Of a DNA stretch of 64,000 nucleotides, positions 1 to 12,500 are shown piece by piece. Location: positions 1-64,000 of the forward strand of contig JFHB01000111.1 of the NCBI GenBank assembly GCA_000729835.1, given 5' to 3'. Source of the DNA: Atkinsonella hypoxylon. Its lineage: Eukaryota > Ascomycota > Sordariomycetes > Hypocreales > Clavicipitaceae. A program made the position numbers and the translations under genes. The stretch's first letter is position 1; the number at the start of each line of letters is the position of its first letter. Below the pieces are notes generated by a model that saw only the letters and a list, made by a program, of their open reading frames with translations, made no database searches and was not told the DNA's origin.

Positions 1-208
1 TTAATAAATAAAGGATAGATTTAAGCTAACTTCTCTTTAGCAGTAGCACCTATCCTTTTAGCTAAAAAGCTAAGCAGAGAATAGTAATTCTATATTAATT
101 ATTAAGCCCTTAATAAGATTATAGAATAGAACTATTACTTACTTCTCTTAATAAAGGAGACGCTTAAGTTATTATTAAAGGTACATTAGTTTATTAAGCT
201 AAATGTAC
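1..208 (+). pseudogene. Gypsy E reverse transcriptase, upstream fragment
   Basis: This is the upstream part of a Ty3/gypsy RT domain, cut off at 208 by copia X. At 88-120 the frame reads F-Y-I-N-Y-*-A-L-N-K-I, the degenerate form of the RT motif normally seen as C-I-D-Y-R-x-L-N. The stop is a TAA at a RIP-type site. The frame resumes at 41430 with L-A-F-Y-R-I, the usual continuation after K-L-D-V in this family. The host sequence therefore joins cleanly once X and one copy of its target duplication are removed. The N-terminal part of the element lies left of the window. Seen: motifs and junction. Inferred: same element as 41430-44270. Confidence 0.85.
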
Positions 209-900
209 TATTAAAAATAAGCTACCCTGTATAGCCTATTTTTATGCCTACTAGTTGCTCTATCACGTGACCCTTATTAGGTCTTGTTACGTTGATTTTT
301 GGTAGAGATATTGTTGTTACTAGATGTAAATATCTAGATTTAACTAAGGCAAAGTTGCCTAACCTATAGTTAACTTTAACAGCGATTTTCTCCACAACTA
401 GTAATAGTAGAAATTCAAGAAGTATATTATTTAAAAGCTAAGAATTAGGGCTATTTAATAGTATAATTGTTGGATAGAGTTGCTTATAAGGGTTGCTTAT
501 TATTAGTGAAATTTGTTAAATTGTGCATATAGGCGTCTTATTTGTATAGCTGTAAGTCAATTTTTTTGTTTTTATATAGTAAATCTTTTTGCGGAAATTA
601 TAAAGTAGCCTATAAGCCCCTTCTAGCAACTACAGCCTGCTAATATAGTTAGTAGGTCTATAAGGGACTGGAAAGATTTAAGATCCTACCTTTACTAAGT
701 TTGTTACAGCGCTCTTAATATAAAGATACTACTATTACAGTTATCTATTGCCTCTACGTAATCTATACTATACACTACAGCTTAATTTAGGCCGCTGCTG
801 CTTCCACTACGTAATAATTGCTAGGAGCAATTACAGGTGCTAAATATAAGAGACCACTACCCTCTTCTATCTAGTTCTATAATCCCTATTATTTTTAATA
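209..900 (+). repeat. 5' LTR of copia X
   Basis: A 692-bp LTR. It starts TATTAAAAATAA and ends TTATTTTTAATA, which are RIP-altered forms of the family termini TGTTGAAAATAA and TTATTTTCAACA that form an inverted terminal repeat. It keeps an intact CACGTG at 264-269. The primer-binding site follows directly at 901. Confidence 0.88.
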
Positions 901-2442
901 GGTTATAAGCCTAGAAGACCTATCTACAAGCTGTTAGCCCGCTGAAATCTACTATTGTGTACTGTATTACCCACTAGAAGCTATATTAAGACCTACGCTA
1001 GCAGCTATTGCTGTTATTAGTAGCTTGCTGGAAGCTATTAATACCTGCTGCATATACATCGCTAGCCACTATATTAGTGTTTACATTTTGCCTACCCTGT
1101 GCCTCCTGCACTCTATACACCCTGTATATACACACTTTTAAAGCTATTCTTAATAGCTAAGTTCTATTGTTGCGCAACATTAAAATATATACATTTATAT
1201 ATATTATATTCGCACTATAAATCGTTTTATTAGGCACTGCTTAATTAATTATTTCTATTAAGAAATAAGCTTAGCGCTGCACTGCATCGCTTGTTGTTGT
1301 TGTTATATTGTGCACCCTATACACCTCTGTTAGTAGCTATACTACAATTTGTAGTGCATGCCTAACAGCTCTTATTGCTGTTAAATATTCCTGTGTTTTC
1401 GGTCGCAGAATTAATTTGTATAGTAATCCTACTAGTTAGGATTTTAAAGTAGGAATTAGCTAGATATCCCTAAATTAGCTGTGCTTAGGTCTCCACTAAT
1501 TTGTTAGAACCTAATTAGAGAAGAATCTCCTAAATTTTTTAGCTAAAAATAGCTAGGACCTGTATTTTATGCCCCTCGCGACCGCTTATTAATCTAGTCT
1601 ACTATACAAATTGTATGTGTATATAGATCGCAATACAACGCAGCCTTAGAGCCTGTTATACCTGTTACGAAAGAAATTAGAGAAAAATCTTAGTATAATT
1701 TCTAAAGATATAGGGCACTTCTAGGCCTAAAATAGAGCAATCTATTGATATCTAGTAGAGGTTATTACTGTTATTTTCTACTATTTCCACTGTAATTTAG
1801 TTATAATAAGCTATTAAAATCCCTTAAAATAGCACTAAAAGGAATAGGTAAGGGAAAGAGCATAAGCCCTAAATAGGGTAGTAGTTCTAGTACACTAGCT
1901 ATAGCTGCTGCTACTAGCTTTCCTAGTCTAGCTAGATCCCCCCCTTAGCTAGTAGATTCCTCTTCTAATAAAGAAGATTATACAGCTAAGAAGGCTCTAA
2001 AAGAAGCTAGATTAGCTTCTAAAAGAGTAGTGTAAGTCTATAATGTTTAAGCTGATCTAAAGGCTTAAATGGATAAGCAACAAGAGACCCTAAATAGATT
2101 TATTAGGCATAGTGAAGCAAAATAAAGCTAAAATAAAGGTAATATAGCTGATTTACTAAGTAAATTAGATACTATAATTATATCTATAGGTAATCTCTCT
2201 ATAGGGTCTCTCTCTAAGGTAGTAGATCCTATTACTTCTAAAAGAGCTTCTAAAGTCTCTTTTAAAGCCCCTAAACCTTCTAGTTCTAATAGTGCTACTT
2301 TTCTGCCTACTTTTAATAAAGGCACTATAAAAGAGCTAAATAAGAAGGTCCACTTAATTCTAGAGGCTGCTAAGCTAAAAGGCCCTAAAAATTTTAAACA
2401 GTAGAAGTAAGCTTTAACTATTCAATTTAGGGCACTAGGATT
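901..2442 (+). pseudogene. Copia X leader and start of gag (broken)
   Basis: Begins with the primer-binding site GGTTATAAGCCT (901-912), matching an internal initiator Met-tRNA sequence rather than a tRNA 3' end. About 0.9 kb of untranslated leader follows. The gag reading frame starts near 1835 in a Lys/Ser-rich stretch, and the likely start codon reads ATA in all copies. The gag frame runs with RIP-type stops until 2442, where a second LTR begins. The same segment is found at 3135-4690, 51713-53266 and, inverted, upstream of 20730. Confidence 0.75.
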
Positions 2443-3134
2443 TGTTAAAAATAAGCTACCCTATATAGCCTATTTTTATGCCTACTAGTTGCTCTATCAC
2501 GTGACCCTTATTAGGTCTTGTTACGTTGATTTTTAGTAGAGATATTGTTGTTACTAGATGTAAACATCTAGATTTAACTAAGGCAAAGTTGCCTAACCTA
2601 TAGTTAACTTTAACTGCGATCTTCTCTACAACTAGCAATAGTAGAAATTCAAGAAGTATACTATTTAAAAGCTAAGAATTAGAGCTATCTAATAGTATAA
2701 TTATTAGATAGAGTTGCTTATAAGGGTTACTTGTTATTAGTGGAATTTGTTAAATTGTATACGTAAGCATCTTGTTTGTATAGCTATAAGTTAATTTTTT
2801 TGTTTTTATATAGTAAATCTTTTTGCAGAAATTATAAAGTGGCCTATAAGCCCCTTCTAGCGACTACAGCCTACTAATATAGTTAGTAGGTCTATAAGGG
2901 ACTAGAAAGATTTAAGATTCTACCCTTACTAAGTTTGTTACAGCGCTCTTAATATAAAGATACTACTATTACAGTTATCTATTGCCTCTACGTAATCTAT
3001 ACTATACACTACAGCTTAATTTAGGCTGCTGCTGCTTCTACTACGTAATAATTGCTAGAAGCAATTATAGGTGCTAAATCTAAGAGACTACTACCCTCTT
3101 CTATCTAGTCCTATAATCCCTATTATTTTCAATA
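2443..3134 (+). repeat. Second 5' copia LTR inside X
   Basis: A 692-bp LTR of the same family (TGTTAAAAATAA to TTATTTTCAATA), with CACGTG intact at 2498-2503 and followed by GGTTATAAGCCC at 3135. The 5 bp before it are GGATT. No 3' LTR of this inner copy follows and no GGATT sits next to an LTR end. The inner copy is therefore incomplete and was probably shortened by recombination. Confidence 0.85.
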
Positions 3135-4690
3135 GGTTATAAGCCCAGAAGACCTATCTACAAGCTGTTAGCCTGCTGAAAATCTACTATTGTGTACTGT
3201 ATTACCCACTAGAAGCTATATTAAGACCTACGCTAGCAGCTATTGCTGCTATTAGTAGCTTGCTGAAAGCTATTAATACCTGCTGCATATATATTGCTAG
3301 CTACTATACTAGTGTTTTTATTCTGCCTACCCTATACCTCCTGCACTAGTTCTATACACCCTATATATATATACCTTTAAAGCTATTCTTAATAGCTAGG
3401 TTCTATTGTTGCGCAACATTAAAATATATATATCTACACACATTATATTTGCACTGTAAATCGTTTTATTAGGCACTACCTAATTAATTATTTCTATTAA
3501 GAAATAAGCTTAGCGCTGCACTATATTGCTTATTGTTGTTATATTGTGCACCCTATATACCTCTATTAGTAGCTATACTACAATTTGTAGTGCACGCCTA
3601 ACAGCTCTTGTTATAGATATTCCTGTGTTTTTAGTTGCAGAATTAATTTATATAGTAATCCTAATAGTTAGGATTTTAAAGTAGAAATTAGCTGGATATC
3701 CCTAAATTAGCTGTGCTTAGGTCTCTACTAATTTATTAGAACCTAATTAGAGAAAAATCTCTTGAATTTTTTTAGCTAAAAATAGCTAGAACCTATATTT
3801 TGTACCTCTTACAACTGCTTATTAATCTAGTCTACTATATAAATTGTATGTATATATAGATTGCAATATAACGCAGCCTTAGAGCCTGTTATACCTATTA
3901 CAAAAGAAATCGGAGAAAAATCTTAGTATAATTTCTAAAGATATAGGGCACTTCTAGGCCTATAATAGAGCAATCTATTAATATCTACAAGAGGTTATTA
4001 CCTGTTATTTACTACTTTTTCCACTGTAATTTAGGCTATAATTAGCTATAAAGAGCGTTAAATTAGCTATTAAAATCCTTAAAAATAGCACTAAAAGGAA
4101 TAGGTAAAGGAAAGAGCATAAGCCCTAAACGGGGTAGTAGTTCTAGTACACTAGCTAATCTAGCTGCTGCTACTAGCTTTCTAGGTCCAGTAAGGTCCCC
4201 CCCTTAGCTAGTAGATTTCTCTTTTAATAAAGAAGATTATATAGCTAAGAAGGCTCTAAAAGAAGCTAGATTAGCTTCTAAAAGAGTAGTGTAAGTCTAT
4301 AATGTTTAAGCTAATCTAAAAGCTTAAATAGATAAGCAATAAGAGACCCTAAATAAATTTATTAGGTATAGTAAAGCAAAATAAAGCTAAAATAAAGGTA
4401 ATATAGCTGATTTACTAAGTAAATTAAATACTATAATTATATCTATAGGTAATCTCTCTATAGGGTCTCCTAAAGCAGATCCTGTTACTTCTAAGACTTC
4501 TAAAGTCTCTTTTAAAGCCCTTAAACCTTCTAGTTCTAATAGTGCTACTTTTCTACCTACTTTTAATAAAGGCTCTATAAAAGAGCTAAATAAGAAGGTC
4601 CACTTAATTCTAGAGGCTGCTAAGCTAAAAGGTCCTAAAAATTTTAAACAGTAGAAGTAAGCTTTAACTATTTAATTTAGAGCTCTTCCT
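3135..4690 (+). pseudogene. Second copia leader and gag fragment
   Basis: Repeats the primer-binding site (3135-3146), leader and first part of gag seen at 901-2442, at high identity and with a different set of RIP mutations. It ends at about 4690, where the gag sequence jumps back to a point already read at 4271. The result is an array of LTR-leader-gag, LTR-leader-gag, gag within 5.3 kb. Confidence 0.75.
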
Positions 4691-5110
4691 TTAGCTTCTA
4701 AAAGAGTAGTGTAAGTCTATAATATTTAAGCTAATCTAAAAGCTTAAATAGATAAGCAATAAGAGACCCTAAATAGATTTATTAGGTATAGTGAAGCAAA
4801 ATAAAGCTAAAATAAAGGTAATATAGCTAATTTACTAAGTAAATTAGATACTATAATTACATCTATAGGTAATCTCTCTATAGAGTCTCCCTCTAAGGTA
4901 GTAGATCTTATTACTTCTAAAAGAGCTTCTAAAGTCTCTTTTAAAGCCCTTAAACCTTCTAGTTCCTCTAATAGTGCTACTTTTTTGCCTACTTTTAATA
5001 AAAGCACTATAAAAGAGTTAAATAAGAAGGTCCACTCTATTCTAGAGGCTGCTAAGCTAAAAGGCCCTAAAAATTTTAAACAGTAGAAGTAAGCTTTAAC
5101 TATTTAATTT
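4271..5110 (+). repeat. 420-bp tandem duplication in copia gag
   Basis: The 420 bp beginning at 4271 (TTAGCTTCTAAAAGAG) are repeated in direct orientation beginning at 4691. Other copies of this gag (52838-53266 in copy 3) have a single unit. The two units differ by point changes and a short deletion near 4468, so the duplication predates some of the RIP. An unequal exchange between two tandem gag copies would explain it. Confidence 0.8.
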
Positions 5111-5468
5111 AAGGCCTTAGGATTCCCTTAATTTATTAATAATTCTAGTATAGCTAGTACATTAGTAGATTTAAAGCAAGCTATTATCCTTATAATTATA
5201 AGAGATAGTTGCTAATCTAGACCTTAAGCTGCTATAAGCTAGCATAAGTCCTCTATAGATACCTATAACGTTCTAGTTAGGCAGTATTTGCAGAGTGCTA
5301 AAATACAACGTAGTACGCTATATACTAGTTATTATAACTTATTGTTTTTAAACTATAAGGGATCTTTAGAGGCCTTTAATGCTGAATTTAATAATTTACT
5401 AGCTAGATTATAGCTCTATAGTATAGCTATTAATTCTATTAACTAGGTAAATTATTATATTAATGCTT
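5111..5468 (+). pseudogene. Copia X gag, segment left of gypsy D
   Basis: Continues the copia gag frame and matches 53267-53620 of copy 3. It stops at ...AATGCTT, where gypsy D begins. The frame resumes at 35483 with ATGCCTTAAAG, so the two pieces join once one copy of the 6-bp duplication is removed. This part is heavily RIP-mutated, unlike the continuation at 35483. Confidence 0.8.
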
Positions 5469-5950
5469 TATTGCCTTAAAACTAAACCTCTAAATAACTA
5501 TACAGCCTACACTAAAGCAGATAACAATATAGTGTACGTTAAGATTAAAGAGAATTAGTAAAGAGCAAGATATTTATTAGTATATACTATTAAGCAATAG
5601 TAAGTAAGAAGATTAAATAGTTAGAAAAGGCAGAAATAAAATATTAATTATAGCTTAGAAAATATATATATATAAAAGGAGCTAAATATACTAAAGAGTT
5701 AGGGAAAGTATTACTAGTAGTAAAGTAATATCTCTTAAGTATTAAGTATTATAAATTAAAGTAAGCTAAAAGATATTAATTAATTAAAAGAGCAAAAGCT
5801 AAAAAGAGTTAATAGAAGCTGCTTACCTACTTGCTTACTTTAACTATTTAGATATTTAGGTAATATATACTTTTATAGAGAAAAATCTATATATAGTATT
5901 CTTTATAAAGCTAATATAAGAGCGTAAGGGGGTAACCCTACTGCAATATA
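5469..5950 (-). repeat. 3' LTR of gypsy D
   Basis: A 482-bp repeat, heavily RIP-mutated. The terminal CGCCGCGACACA of the right-hand copy reads CTACTGCAATATA here. On the minus strand it is preceded by a purine-rich run (TAAAGAGATAT, 5951-5961), a plausible but weak polypurine tract. It pairs with 35001-35482. Confidence 0.82.
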
Positions 5951-7600
5951 ATATCTCTTTAGTTATAAATAATCTTATAAAGTAAGACTTATAAGTAACT
6001 TAACCCTCTAGCTAATTCCCTTAATCCTAAAGTTTTAATCCCTTTATCTTTTATAATAGCTTTAGCGTCTTTAGTGTATATAGTAGCGTCCCTTTTACTA
6101 GTAATAGCATCCTTATAGCTAAGCGCTTTCCTTTACAATAAGCAACTCTTTCTTAGCAATTTATACTTTATTTAGTTACTTTAAATATAATTAATTAGTG
6201 TTTTTTATTAGCCTTAATTATCTCTTACTAAGCGCTAGAATAAAAAAGGGCTAGTAGTATAACACTAAGGTTTATATTAGTAATAGGATTATAGGCTATT
6301 ATAGGCTGTTTAGCAATATATCTTTAAGCTAACGCTTCTATTTAATCCTTTATAGTGTAGTATTCTCTAGCTTTAAGTGCTTATTTTACTATCCTTATAA
6401 TCTCTTTATCTATTTGCCTAGATTTTTACTTTTACACTAATAGTTCTATAAAACGTAAAGATAGTAGCTAATACTTTAAGTTCTATAATTATTGTAGAAG
6501 CTAGTTCTTAATATAAGATTCTATTTAATCTTTTTATATAAGATCTTATAGTATACTAGAAATTCTAGCAAAAATCTCTAAATTATCTAGCAGTAGTAAT
6601 AATAAAGGGCTTTATAAATTAGTTATAAGCTATAGTAGTACCTTAAATATTATAATTAAAGACTTCTTTTATATAAGAGAAAGTAGCTTATAATGCATAA
6701 GAGCTTAGCTAAGCTTATTTATCTACATTAAAAGATATAAACACTATTTCTTTACTGTTATTACTGCTTTAATAGTTCTATTATAGATAATAGAATTGCT
6801 ATTAAACTAAACAGCAGCAATAAACTAATTCTCTTAAAGTTATATAAGTATTTATCTATTAACCTCTATTAACTATTTAATTATTTAATTATAATTACTT
6901 AAGGTAAATTTCTAGGTATTAAGCTTCTTTAGAATAGGAATTCTACTACTAGTTATCTATAAGTAATATCTTAAAATAAAACACTTTATAGTATCTTTCT
7001 AGAGGTAGCTAAGGTTAAAGCCTATAGTTTTAGCTTTTTTAATAACTATATATCTATTTATAAAGCTAAGCTTATTTACTGCTATTATATATAAGACTAT
7101 TATAACTCTATTAGTACCTTTACAGTAGTTATAAAACTAATTAATAAAGTTATTAGTTATAACTTAGTTATAAAGGTGCAGTTTAAATTTATTCCTTAAT
7201 GTTTAAGTAATTCTATAGTTACTATAATAAGTATAAGGTATATTATATAAGCTGTTGCTAATAAGATTAATTAGAAGATACTTAACTAAACAATAAAGCG
7301 TTTATATTAAGAAGAATAAATAGGTATATCTATATTTCTAGTTGCTTTTCTACTTATAATATAGTACTAAAATTGCCTAAAATAGGTATAAATACTAAAG
7401 GAGCTATAAAGTTTATACTTAACTATAAACTATAGCTTTAAACCTTTTAATTCTACCTTTAGGTTCTATATTAAAGTAATAATAGTATCCCTTTAAGCAA
7501 TTAAAGATAAAATAAGTTTAGTAGTTATTAAAGAAGAGAAAGCTAATAATAAGTCTTTACTTACTTATTTTGTTATATAAGGTAGAAGAGTTATAGCTTA
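5951..7600 (-). pseudogene. Gypsy D downstream region with a possible extra ORF
   Basis: Read on the minus strand, long parts of this 1.6-kb region stay in one frame if TAA and TAG are taken as RIP-altered Gln or Trp codons. The end nearest the LTR reads as a charged Lys/Arg/Ala-rich stretch. I recognise no domain. It could be the end of pol or a separate ORF between pol and the 3' LTR. Weakly supported: the region is so AT-rich that apparent frames can arise by chance. Confidence 0.35.
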
Positions 7601-9500
7601 TATTATAACAGTAGGAAATAAGTTAAAACCTATCTTTAATTCTATATACCTTTTAACCTATAAGTCTTATAATTTTACTTTAGTTTATCTTTTCTATATT
7701 AATTATAAAAGACTTCTTAAAGATAACTACTATATACTTAATCCTATAAGTAATAATTCTTACTATAGTAGTAAGCTAGAATTAATTTAACTATTTACAA
7801 TAAGTCTTTTGCTTAAAGAACTTTATTAAAAAGCTATAAATATTATTAAGATAATTAAACTAGATTGCTAAACTCTAGCTAAGCTATATTAACTCTATAA
7901 GCTTAAAGTTATCTAAATTATAATTCTAATAAAGTAGTAGGCTAAAAGAAGGCTACTTAAAATATTACTAAAAGAGAGGCAGCTAGCGCTTATAGAGCTT
8001 CTTAAGAGGTAAATCTACTTAATCTTGCTCTTCTATACAAAAGAAATTACTAATTAGCTTATAGACTTACACTATAATATAGTATATTAGTAGGTTCCTT
8101 AACGTTCTAAAGTAATATATTTATCTCTTATATATAACTCTAAAGCTAGTCTTAGAAATAGGTTTTTAGTATTTATTTTCTATTTTAGTAGTAAAGATTA
8201 AATAGCTTTTAAAAAATTAAAGGTAAAAAAGAGCTTAAGTAGGTACTTATAATAAAAATATTATAAAAATAAAGGAATAAAGAGAGAGAAAGAGTAAAAA
8301 TATAAGCTATATTATAGCTAGTATTATCTTAATAAATCCTTAGTTAATAGCTATCTATAATTGTTATAATTTAGTAGAAGCTAACAGTAAATATATACTA
8401 AAACTCTAATAGCTATAAACTTATTAAGTAATTTATAATATTCTCTTTAACTAATTATATTTATCTTTCTTCTTTTTTCTTATAACTACCTTTCTATATA
8501 GCCTCTTTTTTATTATTTTTATTAGCACCTTTAATTATTTAATTATAGCTAAAAAGCTTTCTTAAAACTATAAAGATCTTATAAATATATAGAATATTAT
8601 TAGTATAAGAATCCCTTTTACTACTCTTTTTTATTAGGTTACTCTCTCTTAAAATAGTTAAATAGATATCTTTCCTTTAATAACGCTTATTAATATAGTA
8701 AGTCTTTTATAAAAAAGCTTTTAATTATACTTCTATTCTTTTATTATATTAATAAACCTTACCTCCTTAGTATAAATTTACCTTTAAGCTTTAAGTCTAT
8801 AGAAGTAATAATATTAGTGCTAGTAAATACTTAATATATACTAAAGTTACCTTTTAATAGAGTTCTATACTTAATATATCTCTAAGAGCTATTAAATTCT
8901 TTTATAATTAAAATCTTAAGGCTTAGTTTATTAATAGCACTATAAAAGAAAGCTCTCTTTTATATAAGGTTATACTAGAATTAAACGTTAAGAACTTTAT
9001 CTTTATTTTAACTAAAATAGCTTATTTTTATAGATATTTCTATTATATACTTATTAATTATTAAAAGCGCTATAAAGCCCTTTTAATCTTATTCTTTAGT
9101 AAAGAAAACAGTATATTTTACTTCTATTACACTAATATATATCTTTAGATAGTTACCTTATTTAAAGAATATATCTACTTTCTATTTTATAGCTGCACCT
9201 CTCTTAAGGATGTTTATAGCAGCTTATACAGCAATTACGTCTAAAGTAGCTTTACTACTATAAGCTATAAGTAGTAATTTATAAAAGGTTATAGTAACTA
9301 CAGTTAGATTTACTATAATGCTTCTTTTATAACGTTTTAAGGTAAAGACTAAGTAGATTAACTATTTATTCTTTTAAGGCTCTAGAAGGTTCTTTATAAG
9401 GATCTTTTTCCCTTTATAGTAGTTAATATTCCTTACTTTTTCCTTTAAACATTAGAACTACTAGAATTTTACTAGAAGATTAAATATAAATTACTTAAGT
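7601..9500 (-). other. Gypsy D, unresolved pol or downstream sequence
   Basis: Heavily RIP-mutated sequence inside gypsy D. Minus-strand frames are partly open between about 8900 and 9400 after allowing for RIP-type stops, but no catalytic motif could be recognised. No LTR, target duplication or other element boundary was found, so I treat it as part of D. An A-rich stretch lies at 9506-9530. Confidence 0.35.
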
Positions 9501-12500
9501 TAAAAAATAAAAAAAAAACAAAAAAAGAGTAAAGGTTAAGCAGCTTTCTTAGTTAAAATAGAATAGAACTATACTTATTTTTAGTAGTTTTTAAAAACTT
9601 TTTATATATTCTATTTAATCTAGGTTTATAGTTTTAATTCTAATTAGCTTTAAATCTTTAAATAATCTTAATATACTATTATTAAATCTTAGTTAGTCTT
9701 AAATATATAAATAAATAAACTTAATCTCTTTTCTCCTTAAAGCTAAAGATATAGAAACTATAGTATTAGCTTTTATAAAAGCTATAATAAGTTATATATT
9801 TTAGTAAAGTTATAGGTAAATTACTAAGATTAAATAATGTTGTTAATCTTCTTATAGCTTCTATACTCTTCTTTAGGTATTATTAGTAAATAAACTTCTA
9901 TTATATACTTCTAATAACGTTATAGTAAAAGGTTTACTTTAGCGTTATTATCCTTAAAATTCTCTTTTTAGTATAGTTATAATATATAGTTCTTAGAAAC
10001 TATTTAATCTAATATATTATACTAGGCATTAGTAGGTTGCAATTTATTAGTATCTTACTTAAAGTTGCTAGTGTTTTTACTATACTAAGCAGTATATTAT
10101 AGTGTATAGAGCTATTTATTAGTAGTAGAAGTTTACTATCCCTTTAGATTAAGCTTAAACTTCTTAATGTAATTCTTAGAAATAGTTTTATTAAGTACTA
10201 TACTATTTAGGGTCTTTAAACAGTAAGCGCTAGTAACTTTTGCTTAGCTATATACCTTAAAAGAACTATTCTATTATATTACTAACTTCTTCTTTATTAA
10301 TATATCTATAACCCTTTATATATTATATATAAGAACTAGATCTTCTAGAACTAATTAATCTTTCTTCTTTTATAATAATGCCTTTTAGTTTTAATTTATT
10401 TAATTAGTTAAGCGTTGCCTAAATATAAAGACTTTTATATAAGCCTTTTAAATATCTACTTTCTTTTATTCTAGTATTTTAACTCTTACTTTAAAGAGAT
10501 TCTATATTATTATAACTTCTAACTAATTAATTAACCTTTAAGTAGGAAATTTAACCTTTAAAGGAAGAATAAGCTTCTAACTATAAATTAGGTAGAAAGT
10601 AGATTTACTATATAACGCTTATATAGCTATATAGTCTACTAATAGTGCCTTATTTAGTAATTTAAACTACTTACTATTAGAACCTTCTATCTTTAAAAGA
10701 GCAAATATAAGCGTTTAATAACTAGCTTTAATAGATAAATTAGCTTTTAGATTGTACACTAATGTCTTAATCCCTTTAATCCTAATAGCTTTAATTACTT
10801 TTTTAAGATTTCTATATATTTCTAGCTCTTTATTAAAAACTAGAAATTAGAAGACTTTAAATTATATAATTAGTTTTATTAGGAACTTCTAAATAGCTAT
10901 AATATTAGTATACTATATAGAGTATGCTTTTATCTATCTAGTAAGGTTATATCTTACTTCTAAAAGGTACTTAAAACTATAATTAAGTAGAATATATTAA
11001 GTGTTAATATATATCTTACTTATTAAATTACTTAAAGCTACTAGTATTAATAATTCTTTAGGCCTTTAAGAAGTAAACTTTTAGTATACTTTACAATAGA
11101 AAATTATTACTTAAACTATATTTTAGAGCTCTTTCTAAAAGTACTTAATTCTAGCTGCTTAAAATATAACTTCTATACCTTTATAACCTATTTACTTATA
11201 TAAAGCCTTAATAATCTTCTTTTATTGCATTAGGTCTTTAATAACTAAAGTAGAACTCTTTATTATACTAATTAGTCTTTTCTATAATAGGCCTTTATCT
11301 AAAAAGTATTACTTAGCACTTATATAAAGTTGCTTATACTTACTTATATTTAAATTAAATAGTCTTTATAACATTAAAAGAAAATCTATAATTTATTAAG
11401 TTTTAGAAGTATAGTATACTCTATTGTGCAGCTAGATCTTATTAACGTTAAGCTATAGATTAATAAAATCTTTAATATCTCCTTTAGCTACTTAATTTAA
11501 TATATTAAAAGGCTTACTCTCTTTATATAATAAAGTATTAGCTATTTTATTTTTTTCTCCTAGAATATACTTAGCTGTAAAATTAAATAGTATAATATAG
11601 CTAATCTATTATATAATAAGTGCGCCTAAAACGTTATTAATAGCGCTATTAAGCTAATATATAAGCACCTAAGAATTAGTCTCTAGAGTAAAGAGAACTC
11701 TATAGAGATAAATTTATAGCCTTCTTAATATATAAATAATAGCTCTATATTTCTACTTTATTCTATTATACTTAATTTCTAAATTACTCTAGTATTTACT
11801 TTTATATTATATAGAGTGTTATTGCCTATTAATAATTTATATTAAAACTACTCTTTATTCTTTTAAGCTTATATTAATATAATTTCTTTAGCGCTTAAGC
11901 TAAGATTAATTATTATAAGAACTAGTGCAGTTATTATTATATACTTAAGGACCTCTATAGCGTTCTTTTAGTTTAGTCCTTAAGTCTACTTAGCACTCTT
12001 CTTAAGTAAGATTATAAAAGGCTTAGCTTTTATAGAGTAATACTATACCTAAATGCAATAATAGTCTATAAGCTTAAGAAAGAATTTAACCTTAAAAACA
12101 TTTTTATACTTTATTTACTCTAGAATCTTTATTACCTTTACTTCTAAAGGTTTTCTTCTATTAGTACTATATATAAATCTAATAATCTCTATAGTCTTTT
12201 AGTATAGCTTTAATTTTATAGTAAATATAGTGTAATTAGCTAGCTTAATATTAATAAGAACTTTATTAATATTAATTAAATATTCTATAATATATCTTTA
12301 TATATTAAGTAATACTTTCTCTCTATTATATATAGTAGTAAGGCCTTTTACTGCAATATTATCTAAAAAAGGCTTATAAGTATAAGGAATTAGGTTAAAA
12401 AGAATTCTTTTTACTATTTAAATAAATTAAGCAATAGAGTTAGTTACTCCTTAAGGAAGTATATAAAGTTATAGAAGCTCTATTACTATTAAAATTATTG

